Source of the DNA: a virus
DNA length: 30,443 bases
Virus record (IMG/VR): IMGVR_UViG_3300025093_000079
Location: 1-30,443 of that record
Strand: one strand, 5' to 3'
The translations under genes and the position numbers were made by a program. The notes beneath the pieces are model-generated. The model worked only from the letters and a program-made list of their open reading frames with translations, ran no database searches and was not told the DNA's origin. Positions 8,508-13,615 of this stretch are shown here, in pieces; positions within the stretch are counted from its first letter, which is position 1; every line of letters begins with the position of its first letter.

Positions 8508-8810
8508 CTATTCTGCTTTTTTAGCAGCTTCTTCCATTGCTTTCTTGAATGCTAACTCATCCTCTGAAGGTCCTTCACTAGGATTTTGTTGTGCAGCTGC
8601 TTGTGCCATAAACATTTGAGCTTGTAATCTTTCAGCTCTTGATTTATCTATATCAGCAAGTAGTGCCTCATACTCAGCTTGTACTGTTAGATGAGGTATA
8701 TTGTCTTTATAGAATTGTGTAATCTCTTCTCTACGCTGCTTAAGTTCTTCTTGCGTAAGCTGAGGTTCTTTTTCCTGTAAATCAGGATTTAAATTTTTGA
8801 CATCTGCCAT
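8508..8810 (-). CDS. Helical, coiled-coil-like protein, first gene of the late operon
   Basis: A 100-residue charged protein, almost wholly alpha-helical, with heptad-like stretches (QEELKQRREEITQFYKD; AEYEALLADIDKSRAERLQAQ) and an Ala/Gln-rich hinge near 68-76. It ends with Lys/Ala repeats (KAMEEAAKKAE). It is acidic overall and has no catalytic motif. It is the first gene behind the promoter at 8842-8870, with a predicted leader of about 25 bases, and stops one base before the amidase start. A scaffolding or virion accessory role would fit the composition and place, but this is inference. Confidence 0.7.
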   Translation of the reverse strand: MADVKNLNPDLQEKEPQLTQEELKQRREEITQFYKDNIPHLTVQAEYEALLADIDKSRAERLQAQMFMAQAAAQQNPSEGPSEDELAFKKAMEEAAKKAE

Positions 8811-8841
8811 TTTATTTGGTTTTTAAAATTAAACATATTTA

Positions 8842-8870
8842 CAAATATATATAAATAGTTTAAATTTCAA
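8842..8870 (-). promoter_or_regulatory. Bacteroidota-type promoter for the late operon
   Basis: On the minus strand TTG (8870-8868) is followed after 18 bases by TATATTTG (8849-8842), a perfect match to the TAnnTTTG -7 element used by the primary sigma factor of Bacteroidota, with the TTG -33 element at a suitable distance. Transcription should begin about seven bases downstream, leaving a short A/T-rich leader before the ATG at 8810. This is the only clear two-box match I found, and it suggests that host RNA polymerase transcribes the terminase-portal block. Confidence 0.62.
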
Positions 8871-8888
8871 AAGTTTAGCAGAATTATT

Positions 8889-9140
8889 TTAAGAAAGTTT
8901 ATTACGTTCTAATATTTGAATCACCTTTTTGACTTCGGTAGAATTGTGAAATTGTATATTACCTTCTAATATCTCTACGATCCATTTACCATCTTGTAAA
9001 TTATCATCACTATTAGATATAAGATCAATGTGACCTATCTTGTAGGTGTAAAAATAGTATGCATGATCTCCAGACTCTTCAGCAGAAACATCAACCCTAT
9101 CAAATCCTAGTTTTTTAATGCTTGCCTCAGTCATAATCAT
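8889..9140 (-). CDS. Small protein of unknown function
   Basis: An 83-residue protein: short N-terminal helix (TEASIKKLGFDRV), three to four strands (DHAYYFYTYKIGHIDLISNS, KWIVEILEGNIQFH) and a C-terminal helix (VKKVIQILERNKLS). This strand and helix order is common in small phage proteins whose role is unknown. Two ATG codons lie at 9140 and 9134; the first overlaps the upstream stop as ATGA, so I use it. It is the last gene of the upstream block before the late promoter. Confidence 0.65.
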   Translation of the reverse strand: MIMTEASIKKLGFDRVDVSAEESGDHAYYFYTYKIGHIDLISNSDDNLQDGKWIVEILEGNIQFHNSTEVKKVIQILERNKLS

Positions 9141-9304
9141 TTATTTTTACAGTTGCTTTTATGCTTTTGGAACCAACCACCGCATTTACACTTGATATAA
9201 TAAATGGTTGTCCCTATTACAGGGGTAGATCCTATTACAGTCCATATGTTTGGATGCCAGTGTTCTCCACAAAAACCAAGTATATGTTTTAAAGCTTCTA
9301 CCAT
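9137..9304 (-). CDS. 55-residue one-TM protein with Cys/His pairs; holin candidate
   Basis: A complete frame from ATG 9304 to TGA 9137, overlapping the upstream stop by seven bases and the downstream ATG as ATGA, so it fits the operon exactly. Residues 1-18 carry FCGEHWHP; residues 19-37 (IWTVIGSTPVIGTTIYYIK) are hydrophobic enough for one weak membrane segment; residues 38-55 hold CKCGGWF and a basic tail. With an amidase endolysin that lacks a signal peptide in the next block, a holin or other small membrane protein is one reading. The Cys and His residues before and after the hydrophobic part could instead form a small zinc site, making it soluble. Function remains open. Confidence 0.6.
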   Translation of the reverse strand: MVEALKHILGFCGEHWHPNIWTVIGSTPVIGTTIYYIKCKCGGWFQKHKSNCKNK

Positions 9305-9588
9305 TTTACTCTATTTGCCCAGTATGCTGCTGACATTTTACCTTTTTTTATGTTTTTAGCATGACGAGCTTTAAAAGATGCACGTTTTTTCTTCATACGT
9401 GAAGATTCACCAGCTTTAGGTTTACCTGCTGTACGTGCTCCTTGTTCTCCAAAACGGATTGTTTTGACTTTATCACCCTCTTTTGCTACAACAATGTGTG
9501 ACTTTTTAGGATGATTTGGTGTACGCTTTGGTTTATTATAACCACTAACACCTGCTCTTGCTAATCTACTATCTTTTTTCTTTGCCAT
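9298..9588 (-). CDS. Small basic conserved phage protein (DUF6321-like)
   Basis: A 96-residue, strongly basic protein. The central block PKRTPNHPKKSHIVVAKEG, then VKTIRFGEQGARTAGKPKAG, and the terminal block FKARHAKNIKKGKMSAAYWA match what I remember of a widespread small phage family called DUF6321. Only the region around VVAKEGDKVKTIRFGEQG looks like ordered beta structure. It could bind nucleic acid in the virion or during assembly, but no experiment is known to me. It lies in a run of three basic mini-proteins. Confidence 0.72.
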   Translation of the reverse strand: MAKKKDSRLARAGVSGYNKPKRTPNHPKKSHIVVAKEGDKVKTIRFGEQGARTAGKPKAGESSRMKKKRASFKARHAKNIKKGKMSAAYWANRVKW

Positions 9589-9590
9589 TA

Positions 9591-9833
9591 CTATCTCTTT
9601 TTACCTTTGTGCAATCCATGCTTTGCGTGCTGTTTACCTTTCTTAGTAGCAGCTCTCTTCTTTTTATTAGCTGCAGCTAGCTTAGCTCTACCTTTCTTGG
9701 TACTTTTAAGCTTAGAAATAGTCTTAGACGGTGCATATACTTCACCAGTCTCAGAACTTTTCTTACCAGATGGAGTTCTCCACTTCTGTCTAGTCCATCT
9801 ATCTAAGCTTTTTTGTTGTTTAGTCTTTGCCAT
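9591..9833 (-). CDS. Small very basic protein (DUF5872-like)
   Basis: An 80-residue protein, about one-third Lys/Arg. The N-terminus QQKSLDRWTRQKWRTPSGKK followed by SSETGEVYAP and a Lys/Ala-rich tail (RAKLAAANKKKRAATKKGKQ) resembles the DUF5872 family found in phages and large DNA viruses, as far as I recall. Its tail is histone H1-like in composition. The ATG shares a base with the stop of the lipoprotein gene (TAATG). A DNA-condensing or virion role is a guess from charge. Confidence 0.7.
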   Translation of the reverse strand: MAKTKQQKSLDRWTRQKWRTPSGKKSSETGEVYAPSKTISKLKSTKKGRAKLAAANKKKRAATKKGKQHAKHGLHKGKKR

Positions 9834-10045
9834 TATCTTGTTACAAATGTGTGTAATACAAATAAAACCATACCTGAAAATAAAAGTCCCAGTATTGTTT
9901 TATCATTCTTAGTTACGTTTGGATTATCTTTTACGTTAACCGCTTCAAATAAAGTATCAGGTGCTTTCTTATATTCCCATGATGGTTTTGCTGGTCCACA
10001 GCTCATAACAAATAATAATAATATTGTTAGTACCTTTCTCTTCAT
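9833..10045 (-). CDS. Small lipoprotein with C-terminal membrane segment; possible unimolecular spanin
   Basis: A 70-residue protein. Residues 1-15 are a lipoprotein signal peptide (MKRKVLTILLLFVMSC) with Cys16 as the likely lipidated residue. Residues 17-49 are a polar linker (WEYKKAPDTLFEAVNV and following), and 51-67 (ILGLLFSGMVLFVLHTF) is a membrane segment before a final TR. Lipobox at the N-terminus plus a C-terminal membrane anchor is the layout of u-spanins, which link outer and inner membranes and fuse them in the last step of lysis. Only about 34 residues would span the periplasm, shorter than known u-spanins, so this is a hypothesis. It overlaps both neighbours by one base (TAATG). 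Confidence 0.68.
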   Translation of the reverse strand: MKRKVLTILLLFVMSCGPAKPSWEYKKAPDTLFEAVNVKDNPNVTKNDKTILGLLFSGMVLFVLHTFVTR

Positions 10046-10248
10046 TACTTTTTAGTTTTATAACCTCCACCAGCAGCTTTATATTTTTTAGCTAGCATTT
10101 GAGCTTTACGTGCTGACCATTGTCCTGGTCTTCCACCCTTACTTCCGGCTTTGATTTGATTAAATAATCTTTTACGAAGTGTTGGTTTAGTGTAATTACC
10201 TGAACTATTTACGGTGCTTTTTCCTTTTTTTGCTTTCTTTAGTGCCAT
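10045..10248 (-). CDS. Small basic protein with GRPGQWSARKAQ motif
   Basis: A 67-residue very basic protein. After a Lys-rich start (MALKKAKKGK) comes NYTKPTLRKRLFNQIKAGSK, then GGRPGQWSARKAQMLAKKYK and AAGGGYKTKK. I have the impression of having seen this KAGSKGG-(R/K)PGQWSARKAQ block in many phage and environmental sequences, but know no function. The second half could be a short helix-turn-helix-like unit that binds nucleic acid. It is coupled to the lipoprotein gene by TAATG, and is the first of the three basic mini-proteins in the operon. Confidence 0.7.
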   Translation of the reverse strand: MALKKAKKGKSTVNSSGNYTKPTLRKRLFNQIKAGSKGGRPGQWSARKAQMLAKKYKAAGGGYKTKK

Positions 10249-10250
10249 AA

Positions 10251-10574
10251 TTATTCATTTATTGTGTTAGGATAGTGCTTATTTAGTATGGTTTGGATCT
10301 TAGCACATCTTTCATACTCTTCACAATCAATGTAGAACTGAATCATGTTTTCTAATTCCGTTTGCTTTGGTCCTTCAGCAGGATCAAAAGCCATGACAGC
10401 ATCTTCACCTGTTTTAAATCTTCTTCCGAGAAGATCCTCAAAAGTAATTTGATTAGTTAATACTAAGTATGAATTTTCATACGCTGTCTCTAACATCAGT
10501 TGATCTAGTTGCATCTGTTCAATTTCAGTAAGACCATTTTCAAACTCCTCTCCTTTATCTTCCCATTGTGACAT
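10251..10574 (-). CDS. Acidic helical protein, first gene of the upstream minus-strand block
   Basis: A 107-residue acidic protein of unknown function, opposite in charge to the three basic proteins that follow it. It has helices at about 15-40 (LTEIEQMQLDQLMLETAYE) and at the C-terminus (YERCAKIQTILNKHYPN), the latter resembling a TPR-like helix pair with the preceding LENMIQFYIDCEEYERC. One possibility is that it binds or chaperones the basic partners. It begins this block right at the divergent hub; two bases separate its stop from the next ATG. Confidence 0.68.
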   Translation of the reverse strand: MSQWEDKGEEFENGLTEIEQMQLDQLMLETAYENSYLVLTNQITFEDLLGRRFKTGEDAVMAFDPAEGPKQTELENMIQFYIDCEEYERCAKIQTILNKHYPNTINE

Positions 10575-10745
10575 AATTTAATTATTTAAGTTATACTGCG
10601 TCTATAAGAACAATATACTGAATTTCCCCAATCTATAAAAATTTTTGACTCAGAACATATACCCCACCTGAGTAAAAAAGTTTCCTAGACCCCCTCCCGG
10701 CCCTGCAAATTTTGTGTGTTTGGCATAAGCAAAAGGTCCTACAAA

Positions 10746-10762
10746 AACTGCTCCCCACCTTT
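10746..10762 (+). repeat. Pyrimidine-rich element, half copy
   Basis: AACTGCTCCCCACCTTT matches the second half of a two-part element found at 11281-11315, 13558-13589 and 23386-23416. Here only one half is clear; a degenerate first half may lie near 10671 (TTTCCTAG then CCCTCCCGGCCCT). It lies 65 bases before the first gene of the right arm. Confidence 0.5.
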
Positions 10763-10775
10763 TGTTTGTGGTAGG

Positions 10776-10801
10776 GGACCCCCCACAAAGAAAGTGGGTC
10801 C
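10776..10801 (+). other. Hairpin in the leader of the first rightward gene
   Basis: CCCAC (10782-10786) pairs with GTGGG (10794-10798) around a seven-base loop, and GGA (10776-10778) pairs with TCC (10799-10801) with three unpaired C between. A T-rich stretch (taattttttac) follows, so it could be a terminator or leader attenuator on the plus strand. It sits 27 bases before the ATG at 10828. Confidence 0.45.
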
Positions 10802-10827
10802 GTAATTTTTTACTTAAATTTTTAATC

Positions 10828-11157
10828 ATGGTTTACTTTAGAAAACTAAACATCAATGAGTCTACTGGCTCAGCAACAATCATTGTGAGTTCTGCTCCAA
10901 TGTCACAGAAACAAACAACTCTTGCAGGTCTACCTGTTGGAACAAGAACTCAGGGGAACATCTCCTTTGGTGTTCTTAGTCTAATAGACCCTGAAACCAA
11001 TCAGGTGATGAGAGCTGAACACCCAACAATCAAAGCACTTGGTGCTAAGTTAAACGTTGGTGATGAGATGCCTGGCTTCAAGCTTAGTGAAAGCAAGGTT
11101 GTGAACCTCACTACTGGTGAAGAGAACCAGAACCTGTTCTGGGTTGAACAAGCCTAA
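10828..11157 (+). CDS. Paralogous small protein A, first rightward gene
   Basis: A 109-residue protein starting MVYFRKLNINESTGSATIIV. I chose the ATG at 10828 because the paralogue at 11356 aligns from this point; a frame open further upstream (from 10762) reads through the hairpin and GC-rich leader. Shared blocks with the paralogue include QKQTTLAG, FGVLSLIDP, NQVM, KLN-GDEM-GFKLS and VVNLTTGE before a terminal FW(V/I)E. It appears all-beta and may be an OB-like or sheet protein; the GDEMPGFKLSES stretch faintly resembles LPGKLIIRES of the acidic-tailed protein at 15010. Its own leader and terminator imply strong single-gene expression. Function unknown. Confidence 0.8.
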   Translation: MVYFRKLNINESTGSATIIVSSAPMSQKQTTLAGLPVGTRTQGNISFGVLSLIDPETNQVMRAEHPTIKALGAKLNVGDEMPGFKLSESKVVNLTTGEENQNLFWVEQA

Positions 11158-11168
11158 TCAGGAAAGAC

Positions 11169-11200
11169 AGGGTGTGTGTAAAAGCACACTCTGTTTCTTT
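11169..11200 (+). terminator. Intrinsic terminator after paralogue A
   Basis: AGGGTGTG (11169-11176) pairs with CACACTCT (11185-11192), eight pairs including one G-T, around an eight-base loop, followed by GTTTCTTT. It starts 12 bases after the stop of the gene ending at 11157. Confidence 0.75.
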
Positions 11201-11280
11201 AAGGAACTTAGTGTGATACTATAACTTCCTATTGTTTGATATTATAGCTTCCTATCATTGGTATCTATATATTCCAACTA

Positions 11281-11315
11281 ACTGCTCTCTTCCTCTCTTC
11301 ACTGCTCCCTACCTT
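11281..11315 (+). repeat. Pyrimidine-rich two-part element before paralogue B
   Basis: First half ACTGCTCTCTTCCTC, second half CACTGCTCCCTACCTT, with five bases (TCTT and C overlap) between. The same order of halves occurs at 13558-13589 and 23386-23416. It ends 40 bases before the ATG at 11356, and stands out from the AT-rich leader around it. Immediately upstream (11225-11254) is a separate direct repeat of CTTCCTAT spaced 23 bases. A promoter, operator or other recognition site is likely. Confidence 0.6.
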
Positions 11316-11355
11316 TATATTGTATAATTAATAATAAATAATAAATAATTAAATT

Positions 11356-11691
11356 ATGAGTAAATCAGTTTATTTTAGAAAGTTCTCTATCAATGAGAAT
11401 ACTAACAGTGCTACTATCATTGCGTCAGACACACCTTTGATACAAAAGCAAACAACATTAGCCGGTCAATCCGTAGCTACAAGAACCCAAACAAACATTA
11501 CATTTGGCGTGTTAAGTCTTATAGATCCAGACACAAACCAAGTAATGAAAGCAGACCATCCTGTAATTAAGGATCTTCAAGGTAAGTTAAACCGTGGAGA
11601 TGAAATGAAAGGATTTAAATTGTCTGATAATCCTGTAGTAAACCTAACAACAGGTGAGCCTACAGGTATGTTTTGGATAGAAGCTGTGTAA
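11356..11691 (+). CDS. Paralogous small protein B
   Basis: A 111-residue protein starting MSKSVYFRKFSINENTNSAT, aligned almost end to end with the protein at 10828 at well over half identity by eye; it has two or three extra N-terminal residues and one residue fewer near the C-terminus (GEPTGMFW against GEENQNLFW). Synonymous sites differ: it favours A/T in the third position (about 28% G/C by my count) against about 39% in the first copy. It has its own leader element and a strong terminator, so each copy is an independent transcription unit. The pair looks like an old duplication with different dosage or timing. Function unknown. Confidence 0.82.
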   Translation: MSKSVYFRKFSINENTNSATIIASDTPLIQKQTTLAGQSVATRTQTNITFGVLSLIDPDTNQVMKADHPVIKDLQGKLNRGDEMKGFKLSDNPVVNLTTGEPTGMFWIEAV

Positions 11692-11719
11692 TTGTTTAAG
11701 TAAAAAGCAGAATAAGTGT

Positions 11720-11760
11720 AAAGTGTAGTGATAATGCTACACTTTGCCTTGTTTTTTTTA
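11720..11760 (+). terminator. Strong intrinsic terminator after paralogue B
   Basis: AAAGTGTAG (11720-11728) pairs perfectly with CTACACTTT (11737-11745) around an eight-base loop, and GCCTTGTTTTTTT follows. It isolates the paralogue from the cluster of small genes beginning at 11869. Confidence 0.85.
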
Positions 11761-11868
11761 TTTATTGCGTGCATTGCACAATAAATGTGAGGTCATATAC
11801 CCACATAATACCACCTTTTACCACTACCAAAACTTTTATATCACATTAAAATATTAATATAGCTAACA

Positions 11869-11958
11869 ATGAATAATAATAGCAAACTCTTAATGACATT
11901 CACTATCTCTATCATTGGTATACTAGTATTACTATATGTAGTTGATATGTTTATATAA
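11869..11958 (+). CDS. 29-residue membrane micro-protein
   Basis: ATG at 11869 and TAA at 11956-11958 enclose 29 residues: a short polar start (MNNNSKLLM) and a hydrophobic remainder (FTISIIGILVLLYVVDMFI) that would cross the membrane once. It precedes a second frame of the same length by five bases. Coding is supported only by composition and tight spacing. Confidence 0.42.
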   Translation: MNNNSKLLMTFTISIIGILVLLYVVDMFI

Positions 11959-11963
11959 TACTT

Positions 11964-12053
11964 ATGTCTTTCTTCTATATGATGAGAGGCATAGTACCCG
12001 CAATAATACTTGGAGCAATGAGTCAAGCAATACCACTGATTATTCTGAAATAG
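11964..12053 (+). CDS. Second 29-residue hydrophobic micro-protein
   Basis: ATG at 11964 and TAG at 12051-12053 give 29 residues, MSFFYMMRGIVPAIILGAMS then QAIPLIILK. It is hydrophobic, with a Pro and Gly in the middle, and could insert in the membrane. Same length as the micro-gene five bases upstream and 13 bases before the next gene. Function unknown; a small exclusion or membrane-modifying peptide is possible. Confidence 0.4.
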   Translation: MSFFYMMRGIVPAIILGAMSQAIPLIILK

Positions 12054-12066
12054 TATCAGCCATTAT

Positions 12067-12258
12067 ATGGATAAGCACTCTAAGTATTTAATAATTTCAC
12101 GTGAAGAGGTAATCAAAACTGTTAAAGACAACACAAGACAAACAAATAGGCTCAGTTGTAATAAGCTGTTACAAGGTAAGCAACAAACCCATGGTATTCC
12201 AAGTTGTACACCTTATGGTCTGAGTCTTAGACTTCTTCATGAATCAATAACCTTTTAA
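12067..12258 (+). CDS. Small basic protein of unknown function
   Basis: A 63-residue basic protein, starting MDKHSKYLIISREEVIKTVK, with a helical N-terminal half and a Ser/Thr/Pro-containing C-terminal half (GIPSCTPYGLSLRLLHESIT). The N-terminal unit with its two predicted helices could bind nucleic acid, but no motif is certain. It is ten bases from the next gene, so it is part of the small-gene cluster. Confidence 0.55.
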   Translation: MDKHSKYLIISREEVIKTVKDNTRQTNRLSCNKLLQGKQQTHGIPSCTPYGLSLRLLHESITF

Positions 12259-12268
12259 TAAAACAAGT

Positions 12269-12553
12269 ATGAAAATCAAAATTGAAAACCCAGAACCGTT
12301 TGTAACATGGGGCAATGCTATAGGTATTGTTCTATATAGCAGACCTAATGATGATCATGTTAACTTCTTTGTAGAAGATTTTAACCATCATCGTGTAGCA
12401 AGGAAAGAATTAGGTACACCATCATTGGTAGAACTTGAACTTGAATTGCAAGACAATCCAGAACTTAGACACATTGCAGAAATAAATGGTCTAATAAGTA
12501 TAACACATCAACATACTTTAGACTTTCTAGAGTATGCAACATCGTATAATTAA
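12269..12553 (+). CDS. Small acidic protein of unknown function
   Basis: A 94-residue acidic protein. The N-terminal half looks beta-rich (FVTWGNAIGIVLYSRPNDDH, VNFFVEDFNHHRVAR) and the rest is helical (LVELELELQDNPELRHIAEI). Histidines are frequent (seven, one pair in FNHHR), which might bind metal. No family is recognised. The ATG follows an A-rich leader (aataaaacaagt). Confidence 0.62.
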   Translation: MKIKIENPEPFVTWGNAIGIVLYSRPNDDHVNFFVEDFNHHRVARKELGTPSLVELELELQDNPELRHIAEINGLISITHQHTLDFLEYATSYN

Positions 12554-12566
12554 TAAAACAAGTATT

Positions 12567-12719
12567 ATGAGAAAAGTAATCTATTTAATGATCATGCTAT
12601 TTATAGCTGGTCCAATCGTTCAATCATGTGGTTCAAGCAGATCATGTAAAACATCTAAAATGAAGATGAAGAAGATGAAATGCTGGAATGCAAAAAAACA
12701 AAAATATACCAGATGCTAA
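12567..12719 (+). CDS. 50-residue lipoprotein with Lys/Cys-rich tail
   Basis: Starting at the ATG at 12567 (an upstream in-frame ATG at 12534 lies within the preceding gene), the protein has a clear lipoprotein signal: MRKVIYLMIMLFIAGPIVQS then Cys21. The mature part is only 30 residues, GSSRSCKTSKMKMKKMKCWN and a basic end, with three more Cys. It should be anchored to a membrane facing the periplasm or outside. The leader aataaaacaagtatt resembles the one before the 12269 gene. The stop overlaps the next ATG by seven bases, so this lipoprotein is coupled to a second one. Confidence 0.62.
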   Translation: MRKVIYLMIMLFIAGPIVQSCGSSRSCKTSKMKMKKMKCWNAKKQKYTRC

Positions 12720-13066
12720 GGTATATTGGGATATTCTTTCTCGCAGTATCTATTATGAGCTGTGAGAAGGAGCCTCTTGAGTGTGAGCTTATAGAGGTAC
12801 AAGCATCAGACTGTTGGAATAATACATTTACTTCCAACTCAGAGTACCTAATAGGTGCAAGACAGACAAGCTTTATAACTAACAGTTGTGAGCCAACATT
12901 ACCAACAAGTAATGATTATGATTATTTATATATCATTTACAAAAATGACCCAGTAACTGGTGATAATGAAGAATGGTATCTATATACAGATGAGTATTTT
13001 GGAGATAACCCTCAAGAGCTCTATACATATTTCAATAGCAATCACTTAATATATAATCCTAATTAA
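12713..13066 (+). CDS. 117-residue lipoprotein with acidic mature start, probably surface-exposed
   Basis: The ATG at 12713 gives MLRYIGIFFLAVSIMSC, a lipoprotein signal with Cys17; an in-frame ATG at 12680 would put 11 extra polar residues before it and hide the signal. The mature end CEKEPLECELIE is acidic like the lipoprotein export signals that send lipoproteins to the cell surface in Bacteroidota. The rest is Tyr/Asn/Asp-rich (NDYDYLYIIYKNDPV, EEWYLYTDEYFG) and has four more Cys residues (E-C-E, D-C-W and NSCEP among them). A phage-made surface lipoprotein suggests superinfection exclusion or receptor masking, but this is inference. Confidence 0.68.
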   Translation: MLRYIGIFFLAVSIMSCEKEPLECELIEVQASDCWNNTFTSNSEYLIGARQTSFITNSCEPTLPTSNDYDYLYIIYKNDPVTGDNEEWYLYTDEYFGDNPQELYTYFNSNHLIYNPN

Positions 13067-13067
13067 A

Positions 13068-13397
13068 ATGAAAAATTTCTTTAGATCATTAATTAAAATT
13101 CTTTATGTGGTTATTTTACCAATAGCCTTTATAGTTTCAGCTTCATATGTAGTTTCTAATTATGAAGTAACCACAACTTTGTTAGTTGTTTTAGTTTTAC
13201 TAGGTACATGTATCGTAGCAAATGCGGTCATGTACTTAGTATTTATGAGTAGAGTGAAGATGCTACCCAAAGTACATATGGATTTAATTCCAATCTTTGG
13301 GTTTGCATTTGGTGTAGATCCTCATGACAGTGAAGACACAATTTCCTGGATACTACTAATTCCGTTTGTATCTTTTGAATTTAGATCAAAAAAGTGA
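13068..13397 (+). CDS. Two-TM membrane protein of unknown function
   Basis: A 109-residue protein with membrane segments at about 9-28 (IKILYVVILPIAFIVSASYV) and 38-58 (LLVVLVLLGTCIVANAVMYL), then a charged region and an aromatic C-terminus (DTISWILLIPFVSFEF) that might be a third partial segment. It starts two bases after the stop of the surface-lipoprotein gene, so a shared role at the envelope is likely. No family recognised. Confidence 0.65.
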   Translation: MKNFFRSLIKILYVVILPIAFIVSASYVVSNYEVTTTLLVVLVLLGTCIVANAVMYLVFMSRVKMLPKVHMDLIPIFGFAFGVDPHDSEDTISWILLIPFVSFEFRSKK

Positions 13398-13499
13398 ACA
13401 GTAGTTCATACAAACAATACCAGTATATAGTTATAGTATATAATAACTAGTGTAGTATGGCCTTGTAGATTTATGGTTGAGTAAGTGGTAACCAGAAAG

Positions 13500-13550
13500 A
13501 ATAGCACCTGAAGCCTTTTTTCATACTTGTTTAGGGTGGATGGTGCTATT
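13500..13550 (+). other. Long-loop stem in the 13398-13615 intergenic region
   Basis: AATAGCACC (13500-13508) pairs perfectly with GGTGCTATT (13542-13550) across a 33-base loop; the second arm is followed by TTATCC and, eight bases on, by the pyrimidine-rich element at 13558. A smaller potential stem, TGGTT with AACCA, lies just upstream (about 13474-13494). The 218-base region has no convincing coding frame and may hold a structured leader RNA or terminator plus promoter for the gene at 13616. Confidence 0.45.
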
Positions 13551-13557
13551 TTATCCA

Positions 13558-13589
13558 ACTGCTCACTTCCTCACACTACTCCCAACCTT
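13558..13589 (+). repeat. Pyrimidine-rich two-part element before the 13616 gene
   Basis: First half ACTGCTCACTTCCTC, second half CACTACTCCCAACCTT, matching the element at 11281-11315 and ending 26 bases before the ATG at 13616. The agreement of both halves and their order makes chance unlikely. Confidence 0.6.
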
Positions 13590-13615
13590 CAATTAGTAAC
13601 TAATTAAATAACATT

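Larger units (their letters stand above)
10575..10827. other. Divergent intergenic hub between left and right arms
   Basis: A 253-base region with no convincing gene, between leftward genes (start 10574) and rightward genes (start 10828). The left half is AT-rich and should hold the promoter of the minus-strand block, although I find no perfect TAnnTTTG there (the nearest is TAGATTGG on the minus strand). The right half (10660-10801) is unusually C- and G-rich for this genome, with runs of C, one copy of a pyrimidine-rich repeat (10746-10762) and a hairpin (10776-10801). It is a natural place for early promoters or an origin, but the sequence alone does not show either. Confidence 0.55.

Noticed and set aside
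9607-10055. Two plus-strand frames (9607-9912 and 9813-10055) opposite the basic mini-protein genes
   Set aside because: They are the antisense of Lys-rich genes, giving Leu/Phe-rich artefacts; the minus-strand genes have matched overlaps and family-like motifs.
10762-10827. N-terminal extension of paralogue A
   Set aside because: The added 22 residues read through a GC-rich leader with a hairpin, and the paralogue at 11356 has no such extension.
11225-11254. Direct repeat of CTTCCTAT spaced 23 bases, as a CRISPR or iteron array
   Set aside because: Only two short imperfect copies; too few and too short for an array or iterons. It might be an operator at most.
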